Shown: positions 1-6,302, counted from the first letter of the stretch. The stretch: 6,413 bases of DNA from an uncultured Rhodocyclaceae bacterium (GCA_937892345.1 CALAGF010000214.1:1-6413), one strand, 5' to 3'. Numbers and translations are program-made. The notes: a model not told the origin generated them from the sequence alone.

Positions 1-2760
1 CCGCGTGATTTCCTCAGGTCCGAGTTTCGTATCGCGTGCATCGCACTCATACTCCTCGATATGGATGGAAGTATAGAGATCACGCTTCACAAGATTCTCA
101 GACAGCAGGACAGCATCCTCGTAGTTGTAGCCTTCCCAAGGCATATAGGCAACAACAATGTTGTAGCCCAGTGCCAGCTCGCCATGGTCCGTTGCCGGGC
201 CGTCAGCAATCGGCTGCTTCTCAACGACTTCCTCGCCTTTATGGACGATAGGAACCTGATTGATACAGGTACCCTGATTGGAGCGCAGGAATTTCTGCAG
301 CTTATAGCGCTTGAGCTCACCATTCTTAGCGCGGATTTCAATATAATCAGCCGTTACCGTTTCAATGGTACCAGCCTGTTTTGCAAGAATCATGACGCCA
401 GAGTCGCAGGCTGCCTTATACTCCATGCCGGTACCGACAAGCGGTGCCTGCGTACGGAGAAGAGGTACAGCCTGACGCTGCATGTTCGAACCCATCAACG
501 CACGGTTGGCGTCGTCGTGCTCGAGGAACGGAATCAGCGACGCTGCAACCGAAACTACCTGCTTCGGCGAAACGTCCATCAAGGTGACGTCTTCCGGCGC
601 CTTGACGGTGAATTCGTTCAAGTGACGAACAGCTACCAGCTCGTCGATCAGGACTTTCTTGTCGTTCATCGTGGCCGAAGCCTGAGCGATCACGTGATCA
701 GCTTCTTCGATGGCGGACAGGAACACGATCTCGTCGGTGACCAGAGCGTCTTTCACCACACGGTACGGGCTCTCGAGGAAGCCGTACTGGTTGGTGCGCG
801 CATAGGCAGCCAGGGAGTTGATCAGACCAATGTTCGGACCTTCCGGCGTTTCGATCGGGCAAACACGACCGTAATGGGTCGGATGCACGTCGCGCACCTC
901 AAAGCCGGCACGCTCGCGGGTCAGACCACCCGGGCCAAGAGCCGATACACGGCGCTTGTGGGTAATTTCCGACAGCGGGTTTGTCTGATCCATGAACTGG
1001 GACAACTGGCTGGAACCAAAAAACTCTTTGATTGCTGCACTGATCGGCTTGGCATTGATCAGGTCATGCGGCATCAAGTTGTCTGACTCTGCCTGAGACA
1101 GACGTTCCTTGACAGCTCGTTCGACACGAACCAAACCAGCACGGAATTGATTTTCTGCCAATTCGCCGACCGAGCGAACGCGCCGATTGCCAAGGTGATC
1201 GATGTCATCGATATCGCCGCGGCCATTGCGCAGTTCAACAAGAATCTTGATGACTTCTACGATGTCACGCGGAGACAGCGTCAGCTGTTCGCGAACGTCA
1301 ACATTGGCGCCCAGCGGTTTGATCTTGGCGGCGAGTGCTTGTGCATCTTCCTGGGTCATGTTTTCGCAGAGCGAACGTGACCCAAACGGCAGACCGGAGA
1401 CCAGATCCTGAATTGCGGACAGAGCAAATCCAGTCGCCTCTGCCAGATTCTTCAAAGCGGCTTCAGCACGGGAAGCCAATCCCTTGACCAATACCTTGTA
1501 CTCGACCACGTCGTTACGGCCGAGGCGACGATTGAACTTCATCCGGCCAACGCCGGAAAGGTCATAGCGCTCATCGGAGTAGAAGAGGCCGTTGAACAGA
1601 ATTTCAACCGCTTCTTCCGTGGGCGGCTCGCCGGGCCGCATCATGCGGTAAATCGCGATCCGCGCCGCTTGGCGTGTAGCAGTTTCGTCTGCACGCAGGG
1701 TATTGGATATGAACGCGCCGCGATCAAGCTCATTGGTGTACAACGTTTCAATCGTCGTAATGCCCGCTTCGCGCAACTTGGCCAGAAGCGTTTCGGTGAT
1801 TTCATCGTTGGCGTTGGCAACGATTTCACCGGTGGACTGATCGACAATATTCTTCGCGATCACGCGACCAAGGATGAACTCCTCCGGCACGGCAATCTGC
1901 CTCAGTTCGGCGGCAGCCATGTCACGAATGTGCTTGGCGGTAATGCGCTTGTCCTTGGCTACGATCACCTTGCCGTCGCTACCAACAAAGTCAAAGCGCG
2001 CAACTTCTCCACGCAGACGCTCGGGTACGAGTGCAAATTCGACTGTTTCCTTGTTGATCTGGAACATATCGAAGTCAAAGAACTGCTCCAGGATTTCTTC
2101 GGACGACATGCCGATAGCCCTGAGCAATGTGGTAACCGGCATCTTGCGGCGACGGTCCACGCGGAAGAACAAGGTGTCCTTCGGATCGAATTCGAAATCC
2201 AGCCAGGAACCGCGGTAAGGAATCACACGGGCGGAGAACAGCAATTTCCCCGAGCTGTGGGTTTTGCCCCGATCATGCTCGAAAAACACGCCGGGTGAAC
2301 GGTGCAACTGGGAGACGATGACCCGTTCGGTACCGTTGATCACGAAGGAGCCATTGGTCGTCATCAGGGGAATTTCACCCATGTAGACTTCCTGCTCCTT
2401 CACTTCCTTCACGGTGTCCGGCGCTTCGCGGTCCATGATCACCAGACGGACGCGGGCACGCAGGGAGGCGGCGAAAGTCAAGCCGCGCTGGTGACACTCA
2501 ACAACATCAAATGCAGGCTCGCCGAGCACATAACTTACAAACTCAAGCCGCGCATTCCCGGAGTGCGAAACAATCGGAAAAATTGAGGTGAAAGCAGCTT
2601 GCAAGCCCTCATTCTTGCGCCGGTCTGCAGGCACTTCAGCCTGAAGAAACTCGGTAAAGGATTGCAACTGGGTCGCCAGCAGGAAAGGAACCTCGAGTAC
2701 GCTGTTGCGTTTCGCGAAGCTCTTGCGGATGCGCTTCTTCTCGGTGAAGGAGTAAGTCAT
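1..2760 (-). CDS. rpoB: RNA polymerase beta subunit RpoB (N-terminal 920 residues; cut by window edge)
   Basis: Catalytic beta subunit of RNA polymerase. The frame is open from the ATG at 2760 to the window edge with no stop, giving 920 residues of a protein usually about 1340-1430 long; the C-terminal third is missing. The start is supported by GGAG five bases upstream and by the typical N-terminus MTYSFTEKKRIRKSF. Visible landmarks are PGVFF near 156-160, the lobe segment VDRRRKMP near 201-208, MKFNR at 407-411, the rifampicin region FGSSQLSQFMDQTNPLSEIT at 581-600, then HKRRVSALGPGG, and the GYNYED motif with acidic pair E881-D882 (E. coli E813-D814). Rifampicin positions are wild type: D591, H601 and S606 (E. 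coli D516, H526, S531). The +75 numbering offset at the rifampicin site comes mainly from an extra block at about 418-492 that resembles the L7/L12 C-terminal domain (listed separately). It follows rplL and probably precedes rpoC outside the window. Confidence 0.98.
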   Translation of the reverse strand, partial: MTYSFTEKKRIRKSFAKRNSVLEVPFLLATQLQSFTEFLQAEVPADRRKNEGLQAAFTSIFPIVSHSGNARLEFVSYVLGEPAFDVVECHQRGLTFAASLRARVRLVIMDREAPDTVKEVKEQEVYMGEIPLMTTNGSFVINGTERVIVSQLHRSPGVFFEHDRGKTHSSGKLLFSARVIPYRGSWLDFEFDPKDTLFFRVDRRRKMPVTTLLRAIGMSSEEILEQFFDFDMFQINKETVEFALVPERLRGEVARFDFVGSDGKVIVAKDKRITAKHIRDMAAAELRQIAVPEEFILGRVIAKNIVDQSTGEIVANANDEITETLLAKLREAGITTIETLYTNELDRGAFISNTLRADETATRQAARIAIYRMMRPGEPPTEEAVEILFNGLFYSDERYDLSGVGRMKFNRRLGRNDVVEYKVLVKGLASRAEAALKNLAEATGFALSAIQDLVSGLPFGSRSLCENMTQEDAQALAAKIKPLGANVDVREQLTLSPRDIVEVIKILVELRNGRGDIDDIDHLGNRRVRSVGELAENQFRAGLVRVERAVKERLSQAESDNLMPHDLINAKPISAAIKEFFGSSQLSQFMDQTNPLSEITHKRRVSALGPGGLTRERAGFEVRDVHPTHYGRVCPIETPEGPNIGLINSLAAYARTNQYGFLESPYRVVKDALVTDEIVFLSAIEEADHVIAQASATMNDKKVLIDELVAVRHLNEFTVKAPEDVTLMDVSPKQVVSVAASLIPFLEHDDANRALMGSNMQRQAVPLLRTQAPLVGTGMEYKAACDSGVMILAKQAGTIETVTADYIEIRAKNGELKRYKLQKFLRSNQGTCINQVPIVHKGEEVVEKQPIADGPATDHGELALGYNIVVAYMPWEGYNYEDAVLLSENLVKRDLYTSIHIEEYECDARDTKLGPEEITR
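1285..1509 (-). other. L7/L12 C-terminal-domain-like insertion within RpoB (about residues 418-492)
   Basis: In-frame block lying after MKFNRRLGR (407-415) and before ILVELRNGRGDIDDIDHLGNRR (from 506). From memory, E. coli has about 129 residues from the M of MKFNR to S531; here the same span is 200. The block starts EYKVLVKG, continues TGFALSAIQDLVSGLP and ends TQEDAQALAAKIKPLGANVD. It aligns with L7/L12 residues 55-121 encoded in this window (EFTVILTG, TGLGLKEAKDLVDGAP, ADAEALKKQLEDAGAKVE) with one 3-residue gap. By hand I count about 19 identities in 67 positions, in the order beta-alpha-alpha-beta-alpha-beta. Fold-core residues are kept. Known GTPase-contact positions mostly differ: V68 to E, R75 to A, K86 to Q, with K72 kept. 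A domain of L7/L12-CTD fold is inferred; its function is unknown. Confidence 0.72.
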
Positions 2761-2769
2761 GGTAACTCC
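2761..2769 (-). promoter_or_regulatory. rpoB ribosome binding site
   Basis: The transcript reads GGAGTTACC directly before the rpoB ATG, giving GGAG with a 5-nt spacer. This supports the ATG at 2760 as the start. Confidence 0.8.
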
Positions 2770-2795
2770 GTGAAGGTAAAATCGGATATCAAGCC

Positions 2796-2861
2796 AAAAA
2801 CAGGCAAACGCAAACGCTCTCTTGTGCTTTTCAGCACAAGAAAAAAGCGTTTGCGTTTGCC
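2796..2861 (-). terminator. Long two-tier hairpin plus T-tract between rplL and rpoB (attenuator or processing site)
   Basis: Perfect 16-bp outer stem (2803-2818 with 2846-2861) and an 8-bp inner stem (2821-2828 with 2833-2840), separated by an asymmetric internal loop of 5 and 2 nt. On the transcript the inner stem CTTGTGCT/AGCACAAG is closed by a GAAA (GNRA) tetraloop. The outer stem is followed by TGTTTTT. The shape fits either a partial intrinsic terminator or an RNase III substrate. E. coli is known to have both an attenuator and an RNase III site in this same gap. Since rpoB lies 36 bases further on with no visible promoter, full termination here is unlikely. Confidence 0.75.
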
Positions 2862-2920
2862 GTTTGAACGGTGTTCAAGCTATCCAGTATCGATTAATCA
2901 AAAAAATCAGCCACATGCAG

Positions 2921-2949
2921 AAAAGGGCTGGCGGCTTCGCCACCAGCCC
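2921..2949 (-). terminator. Intrinsic-terminator-like hairpin directly after rplL
   Basis: The transcript forms GGGCTGGTGGC / GCCGCCAGCCC, an 11-bp GC-rich stem with one U-G pair and a 3-nt GAA loop, followed at once by UUUU. It begins 15 bases after the rplL stop. It is the first of two hairpins before rpoB and probably ends a share of transcripts after the ribosomal protein genes. Confidence 0.75.
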
Positions 2950-2964
2950 ATCGAGGCGAGTCGA

Positions 2965-3333
2965 TTACTTGATTTCGACCTTGGCGCCTGCGTCTTCGAG
3001 TTGCTTCTTCAGGGCTTCTGCATCAGCCTTGGCGATGCCTTCCTTGACCGGCTTCGGTGCGCCATCGACCAGATCCTTGGCTTCCTTCAGACCCAGGCCA
3101 GTTACAGCGCGCACAACCTTGATCACTTCAACCTTCTTGTCGCCAGGACCGGTCAGGATGACGGTGAATTCAGTTTGCTCTTCGACAGCAGCAGCACCGG
3201 CGGCCGGGCCGGCAACGGCGACGGCAGCGGCAGAAACGCCAAACTTCTCTTCGAATGCCTTAACCAGGTCATTCAGTTCCATAACGGTAAGGGAGCCAAC
3301 GGCTTCCAGGATGTCTTCTTTGCTAATTGCCAT
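2965..3333 (-). CDS. rplL: 50S ribosomal protein L7/L12
   Basis: Full-length 122-residue L7/L12, the mobile stalk protein that recruits and stimulates the translational GTPases (IF2, EF-Tu, EF-G, RF3). Residues 1-33 form the dimerisation domain that docks on L10. Residues 34-52 are the flexible Ala/Gly/Val-rich hinge. Residues 53-122 are the C-terminal domain with KKVEVIKVVR (66-75) and TGLGLKEAKDLVD (78-90). Factor-contact residues K67, V68, I71, K72, R75 and K86 are all present (E. coli K65, V66, I69, K70, R73, K84). AGGAG lies 9 nt before the ATG. It sits 38 nt after rplJ, the usual pairing, and shares its leader control. A terminator-like hairpin follows the TAA. The C-terminal domain resembles an insertion in the downstream rpoB product. 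Confidence 0.99.
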   Translation of the reverse strand: MAISKEDILEAVGSLTVMELNDLVKAFEEKFGVSAAAVAVAGPAAGAAAVEEQTEFTVILTGPGDKKVEVIKVVRAVTGLGLKEAKDLVDGAPKPVKEGIAKADAEALKKQLEDAGAKVEIK

Positions 3334-3371
3334 TTCAATAAACTCCTAAATCAGTTCGTATGCGGTAAGGA

Positions 3372-3869
3372 TCAAGCGGAGGCTTCTTCGCGCTGCTTCG
3401 CAAGGGCATCCAGCGCGCGGACAAATCCGGCAACCGGGGCTTGCATGACATACAGCAGCTTGGAGAGCAGCTCTTCACGGCTCGGTACGGAGGCAAGCGC
3501 CTGCAGACCAGCTTTGTCGAGCACCTTGCCGGCATAGGAACCGGCCTTGAGAACCAACTTGTCATTGGTTTTGGCAAAGTCATTCAAGACTTTTGCCGCT
3601 GCCACCGGGTCGGCAGATACGCTGTAAATCAGCGGACCAACCATGTGGTCGGCCAGGGCAGCAAATTCAGTGCCTTCCACGGCGCGACGCACCAGGGTGT
3701 TCTTCAACACGCGCAGGTAAACGCCAGACTCACGAGCCTTCTTCCGCAGCACGGTGAGGTCACCGACCTCAATACCACGGTATTCAGCGATCGCGATCGT
3801 CTGAGCGCTTGCTACTTGTGCCGACACCTCAGCCACGACGGCTTTTTTGTCGTTCAGATTGAGACCCAC
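3372..3869 (-). CDS. rplJ: 50S ribosomal protein L10
   Basis: 165-residue L10, the base of the L7/L12 stalk: it binds 23S rRNA together with L11 through its N-terminal domain and carries L7/L12 dimers on its C-terminal helix. Conserved segments include AEYRGIEVGDLTVLRKKARE (29-48), YLRVLKNTLVRRAVEGT, DHMVGPLIYS and the PSREELLSKLLYVMQAP block before the C-terminal helix, which ends in an acidic/Ala tail. The start is GTG at 3867-3869, supported by a strong AGGAGG 8 nt upstream and by the family-typical start MGLNLNDKKAVV; no in-frame ATG fits. It is preceded by a 216-nt structured leader of the L10 autoregulatory type and followed 38 nt later by rplL. Confidence 0.98.
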   Translation of the reverse strand: MGLNLNDKKAVVAEVSAQVASAQTIAIAEYRGIEVGDLTVLRKKARESGVYLRVLKNTLVRRAVEGTEFAALADHMVGPLIYSVSADPVAAAKVLNDFAKTNDKLVLKAGSYAGKVLDKAGLQALASVPSREELLSKLLYVMQAPVAGFVRALDALAKQREEASA

Positions 3870-3883
3870 GGGCCCTTCCTCCT
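3870..3883 (-). promoter_or_regulatory. Strong ribosome binding site for rplJ (decides GTG start)
   Basis: The transcript reads AGGAGGAAGGGCCC immediately before GTG. The AGGAGG core (3878-3883) is 8 nt from the start codon, which fixes the GTG at 3869 as the rplJ start. Confidence 0.8.
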
Positions 3884-4085
3884 ATCAAGTCATAATACGG
3901 CAGAGAAATTCTGCCGCCCCTACGGCGACCTGAACCAGAAGCTCATCGCCCCCTAGAGGGCGATAGAAAATCGTGTTCGGGGACACCGTCTGCGCTGGCT
4001 AATTTCTATTAAGCATCCATAAGGATGCGCCAGCGGTCTTTGACGATTCGATGCACCTTTATAGATGCATCGACCCAAAGTTCTA
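3884..4085 (-). promoter_or_regulatory. L10 autoregulatory leader upstream of rplJ
   Basis: Structured, gene-free 5' region of rplJ-rplL, in the position of the L10 leader (Rfam L10_leader). In this family the L10(L12)4 complex binds the leader and represses translation of its own mRNA. Elements in transcript order: a hairpin with stem CGATGCA/TGCATCG (4049-4072); the main stem CGCTGGC/GCCAGCG (4029-4035 with 3993-3999), enclosing a 6-bp hairpin GCATCC-TTAT-GGATGC (4013-4028); a flanking stem ACCG/CGGT (4034-4037 with 3985-3988) set off by a one-sided bulge containing GCAGA, compatible with a kink-turn-like bend; hairpin ATCGCCC/GGGCGAT (3945-3964); and hairpin GGCAGA/TCTGCC (3899-3915) just before the rplJ ribosome binding site. 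The L10-binding role is inferred from position and structure. Confidence 0.75.
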
Positions 4086-4781
4086 TTAGCCGACCAGAGT
4101 AGCCTGATCGACGCGGACACCAGGACCCATCGTGGCAGAAACAGCCACTTTGCGCAGATACTGCCCCTTTGAAGTTGCCGGCTTGGCTTTGTTCAGAGCT
4201 TCAATCAACGCCTTGAGATTGGTTTCCAGATTTTCAACCGAGAAAGAGGCACGACCGATGGTAGCGTGAATGATACCGGCCTTGTCCGTACGGTATTGCA
4301 CCTGGCCTGCCTTTGCATTCTTCACACCGGTAGCCACATCCATCGTGACAGTACCGACTTTCGGATTCGGCATCAGACCGCGCGGACCGAGAATCTGGCC
4401 CAGCTGACCAACGATGCGCATTGCATCCGGGGTCGCAATAACGATGTCAAAATTCAGATTGCCTGCCTTGACTTCCGCGGCCAGATCATCGAAACCAACG
4501 ACATCTGCACCAGCAGCCTTGGCGGCTTCGGCCTTTTCGCCTTGAGCGAACACTGCAACACGAACAGTCTTGCCGGTGCCGGCAGGCAACACGACAGAAC
4601 CGCGCACAACCTGGTCAGATTTACGTGCGTCAACACCAAGGTTGACAGAGACGTCGATCGATTCGTCGAACTTGGCAGTTGCAGTTTCCTTGGCCAGCAC
4701 CAGCGCCTCTTGAAGCGGATACAGCTTCTGAGCAACGATCTTGCCAGCAACAGCCTGTTGTTTTTTGGTCAGTTTTGCCAT
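4086..4781 (-). CDS. rplA: 50S ribosomal protein L1
   Basis: 231-residue L1, which binds 23S rRNA helices 76-78 to form the mobile L1 stalk that helps release tRNA from the E site. In many bacteria it also represses its own L11-L1 mRNA. The L1 signature lies at residues 121-141: MRIVGQLGQILGPRG followed by LMPNPK. The N-terminus MAKLTKKQQ and the C-terminal GPGVRVD segment are typical, and the length matches the family. The ATG at 4781 was chosen over an upstream TTG at 4796, which would overlap rplK and add five non-family residues. AGGGG within the end of rplK lies about 9 nt before the ATG. Only one base separates the rplK TAA from this ATG, so the two are likely translationally coupled. 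Confidence 0.98.
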   Translation of the reverse strand: MAKLTKKQQAVAGKIVAQKLYPLQEALVLAKETATAKFDESIDVSVNLGVDARKSDQVVRGSVVLPAGTGKTVRVAVFAQGEKAEAAKAAGADVVGFDDLAAEVKAGNLNFDIVIATPDAMRIVGQLGQILGPRGLMPNPKVGTVTMDVATGVKNAKAGQVQYRTDKAGIIHATIGRASFSVENLETNLKALIEALNKAKPATSKGQYLRKVAVSATMGPGVRVDQATLVG

Positions 4782-4782
4782 C

Positions 4783-5214
4783 TTAGAGCCCCTCAACAGT
4801 GATACCCATCGAACGGGCGGAACCCGCGATGGTACGGATCGCTGCGTCCATGTCGGCAGCGGTCAGATCGGGCATCTTGGTTTTGGCGATTTCTTCGCAC
4901 TGAGCCACGGTGATCTTGCCGACCTTGTCGGTGTGCGGCTTGGCAGAACCGGATTTGATACCGGCAGCCTTCTTGATCAGAATGGTAGCCGGCGGCGTCT
5001 TCATCACGAAAGTGAAGGACTTGTCGGCAAATGCGGTAATTACAACGGGAATCGGCAGGCCCGGTTCCACGCCTTGGGTCTGCGCGTTAAACGCCTTGCA
5101 GAACTCCATGATATTCAAACCGCGCTGACCCAGGGCAGGACCGATCGGGGGCGACGGATTTGCTTTACCAGCCGGCACTTGCAGCTTGATAAAGCCAATA
5201 ATCTTCTTGGCCAT
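4783..5214 (-). CDS. rplK: 50S ribosomal protein L11
   Basis: 143-residue L11, part of the GTPase-associated centre: it binds the 23S rRNA 1070 region with L10 and contacts EF-G; it is the thiostrepton site and is needed for RelA activation. The N-terminal domain starts MAKKIIGFIKLQVPAGKA and holds the proline-rich SPPIGPALGQRGLNI (21-35), whose prolines bear on thiostrepton sensitivity. The C-terminal rRNA-binding domain includes KTPPATILIKKAAG, SGSAKPHTDKVGKIT and a final ARSMGITVEG. AGGAG is 5 nt before the ATG. It opens the rplKA pair, 99 nt after nusG, and its TAA is one base before rplA. Confidence 0.99.
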   Translation of the reverse strand: MAKKIIGFIKLQVPAGKANPSPPIGPALGQRGLNIMEFCKAFNAQTQGVEPGLPIPVVITAFADKSFTFVMKTPPATILIKKAAGIKSGSAKPHTDKVGKITVAQCEEIAKTKMPDLTAADMDAAIRTIAGSARSMGITVEGL

Positions 5215-5313
5215 AATGACTCCTAAAAATGAGTTTTAACGCGCGTTGACCGTAACCATGCCAAGTGCGCTCCTCTTGCTGATGATTTGGGCCATCAGCT
5301 TACCCTGAAGCAA
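5215..5313 (-). promoter_or_regulatory. nusG-rplK spacer with hairpin and possible L1-binding fold
   Basis: Gene-free spacer with two foldable parts. One is a 7-bp stem GCTGATG/CATCAGC with an 8-nt loop (5278-5299), just after the nusG stop and without a T-run, so it is unlikely to be an intrinsic terminator. The second is a two-part stem: GCGC (5267-5270) with GCGC (5241-5244), plus TTGGC (5260-5264) with GTCAA (5246-5250). It lies just before the rplK ribosome binding site (5220-5224, AGGAG). In E. coli L1 represses rplKA by binding a stem in this position, so the second fold is a candidate for that site. I see no clear promoter. Confidence 0.4.
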
Positions 5314-5847
5314 TCAGGCCTTCTCGACCTGACCAAATTCGAGTTCAACCGGCGTTGCGCGTCCGAAAATCGTAACGGACACACGCAGACGGTTCTTTTC
5401 ATAATTGACGTCTTCGACAGAGCCGTGGAAGTCAGTGAAGGGACCTTCTTTGACACGAACCACTTCGCCCACCTCAAACAGCACTTTCGGACGGGGTTTT
5501 TCAACACCCTCCTGCATTTGCTGCATGATCTTGTCGACTTCCTTTTGGGAAATGGGCGTCGGCTTGTTGGCAGTTCCCCCGACAAAACCCGTCACCTTGG
5601 GAGTATTTTTCACCAAGTGCCAAGAATCGTCGTCCATCGCCATCTCAACGAGAACATAGCCCGGAAAAAACTTGCGCTCGGAAATTGCCTTTTGGCCGCC
5701 CTTCATCTCGACAACCTCTTCGACCGGAACAAGAATCTGGCCAAACTTGTCCTGCATGCCAAGACGGTTAATCCGCTCCTGAATTGCGCGCATGACGCTC
5801 TTCTCGAAGCCGGAATAGGCATGAACTACGTACCAGCGTTTACTCAT
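5314..5847 (-). CDS. nusG: Transcription termination/antitermination factor NusG
   Basis: 177-residue NusG, which binds the RNA polymerase clamp through its N-terminal NGN domain; its C-terminal KOW domain contacts Rho or ribosomal protein S10, linking transcription to termination or translation. The NGN domain starts MSKRWYVVHAYSGFEKSV and includes ERKFFPGYVLVEM (57-69) and VTGFVGG (85-91). The KOW domain covers about 126-177, with GEVVRVKEGPFTDFHGSVED. The length is normal. The ATG at 5847 was chosen over a TTG at 5859, which would add four residues. This ATG overlaps the secE stop as ATGA, so translation is probably coupled to secE. The Shine-Dalgarno is weak (GGAAAAAATC), which fits coupling. 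Confidence 0.98.
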   Translation of the reverse strand: MSKRWYVVHAYSGFEKSVMRAIQERINRLGMQDKFGQILVPVEEVVEMKGGQKAISERKFFPGYVLVEMAMDDDSWHLVKNTPKVTGFVGGTANKPTPISQKEVDKIMQQMQEGVEKPRPKVLFEVGEVVRVKEGPFTDFHGSVEDVNYEKNRLRVSVTIFGRATPVELEFGQVEKA

Positions 5848-6197
5848 GATTTTTTCCAACCCAGAACCAGGTCATAAAGGACCCACTCAAGGCTCTTGTC
5901 GGTGACATAGAGAAAGACCGCCATCACGACAACAAAGACAAATACCATTGCCGTGGTCTGCATGGTTTCCTTGCGAGAAGGCCAAACCACCTTTTTGGCT
6001 TCGATCACGGACTCATTTGCGAACGTGAAGAAGCGCTGCCCAGGCTCTGTTTTCCAGGCCACAACAGCAGCAAGCGCAAGCCCAACGAGAACCGCCAGGA
6101 CGCGCAAAATCATTGCCTGCTCAGAGAGCAGATAGAAGCCAGCCACGCCAGCAGCCAGTAAAACCAGCGCCAGCGCAAACTTGATCTTGTCAGCCAT
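5844..6197 (-). CDS. secE: Protein translocase subunit SecE
   Basis: 117-residue SecE, the inner-membrane clamp subunit of the SecYEG protein-export channel. Three hydrophobic segments are visible at about 6-24, 30-48 and 83-98, as in the longer gamma/betaproteobacterial form; many other bacteria have only the last. The cytosolic amphipathic stretch before the third segment carries the SecE signature at about 62-82: ESVIEAKKVVWPSRKETMQT, including the conserved V-W-P-x-R-x-E. The start is ATG at 6197, 24 nt after the tRNA-Trp 3' end. No strong Shine-Dalgarno is seen there (AAAGATCGCGAACGTC), so initiation may be modest. The TGA overlaps the nusG ATG by four bases. Confidence 0.97.
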   Translation of the reverse strand: MADKIKFALALVLLAAGVAGFYLLSEQAMILRVLAVLVGLALAAVVAWKTEPGQRFFTFANESVIEAKKVVWPSRKETMQTTAMVFVFVVVMAVFLYVTDKSLEWVLYDLVLGWKKS

Positions 6198-6221
6198 GAC
6201 GTTCGCGATCTTTAAAGAGAG

Positions 6222-6297
6222 TGGCAGGGGCGGAGGGAATCGAACCCCCGACCTACGGTTTTGGAAACCGTTGCTCTACCAATTGAGCTACACCCCT
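6222..6297 (-). tRNA. tRNA-Trp (anticodon CCA)
   Basis: 76-nt tRNA including an encoded 3' CCA. The acceptor stem is AGGGGTG/CGCCCCT (one G-U pair) with discriminator G at 6225. The D arm is GCTCAATTGGTAGAGC. The anticodon stem is ACGGT/ACCGT with loop TTCCAAA and anticodon CCA at 6262-6264. The T arm is GAGGG-type pairing around GGTTCGAAT. The sequence is close to E. coli tRNA-Trp as recalled. It lies between tuf and secE, where it would be released from a longer transcript by RNase P and 3' processing. Confidence 0.97.
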
Positions 6298-6302
6298 GCT
6301 GC

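Noticed and set aside
925..1020. Possible rifampicin-resistance substitutions in RpoB
   Set aside because: The positions equivalent to E. coli D516, H526 and S531 are all wild type.
61..1086. Long plus-strand open frame (341 codons) opposite rpoB
   Set aside because: It lies wholly antisense to highly conserved RpoB codons; its protein shows no recognisable domain, and long antisense frames are common opposite GC-rich conserved genes.
1285..1509. Assembly error or frameshift as the cause of the extra RpoB block
   Set aside because: The frame stays open on both sides with conserved RpoB sequence, codon use looks like the neighbours, and the block has its own coherent domain-like pattern.
1669..2298. 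Plus-strand open frame of 209 codons opposite rpoB
   Set aside because: A shadow of rpoB: it is fully overlapped by the confirmed reading frame and has no recognisable motif.
2599..3537. Plus-strand open frame of 312 codons across the rpoB start, spacer, rplL and rplJ
   Set aside because: It runs through two regulatory hairpins and antisense to two ribosomal protein genes; no sign of a real protein.
4058..4063. TATAAA on the transcript strand as a -10 box for a promoter upstream of rplJ
   Set aside because: The only upstream hexamer at suitable spacing (TAGAAC, 16 bp) matches the -35 consensus at just three positions, and TATAAA lies in the loop of the 4049-4072 hairpin, so a structural role explains it as well.
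4782..4796. Upstream TTG start for rplA adding five residues
   Set aside because: It would overlap the rplK end; the ATG at 4781 gives the family-typical MAKLTKKQQ start with a ribosome binding site.
4266..5226. Plus-strand frames opposite rplA and rplK (178 and 161 codons)
   Set aside because: Antisense shadows of conserved ribosomal protein genes.
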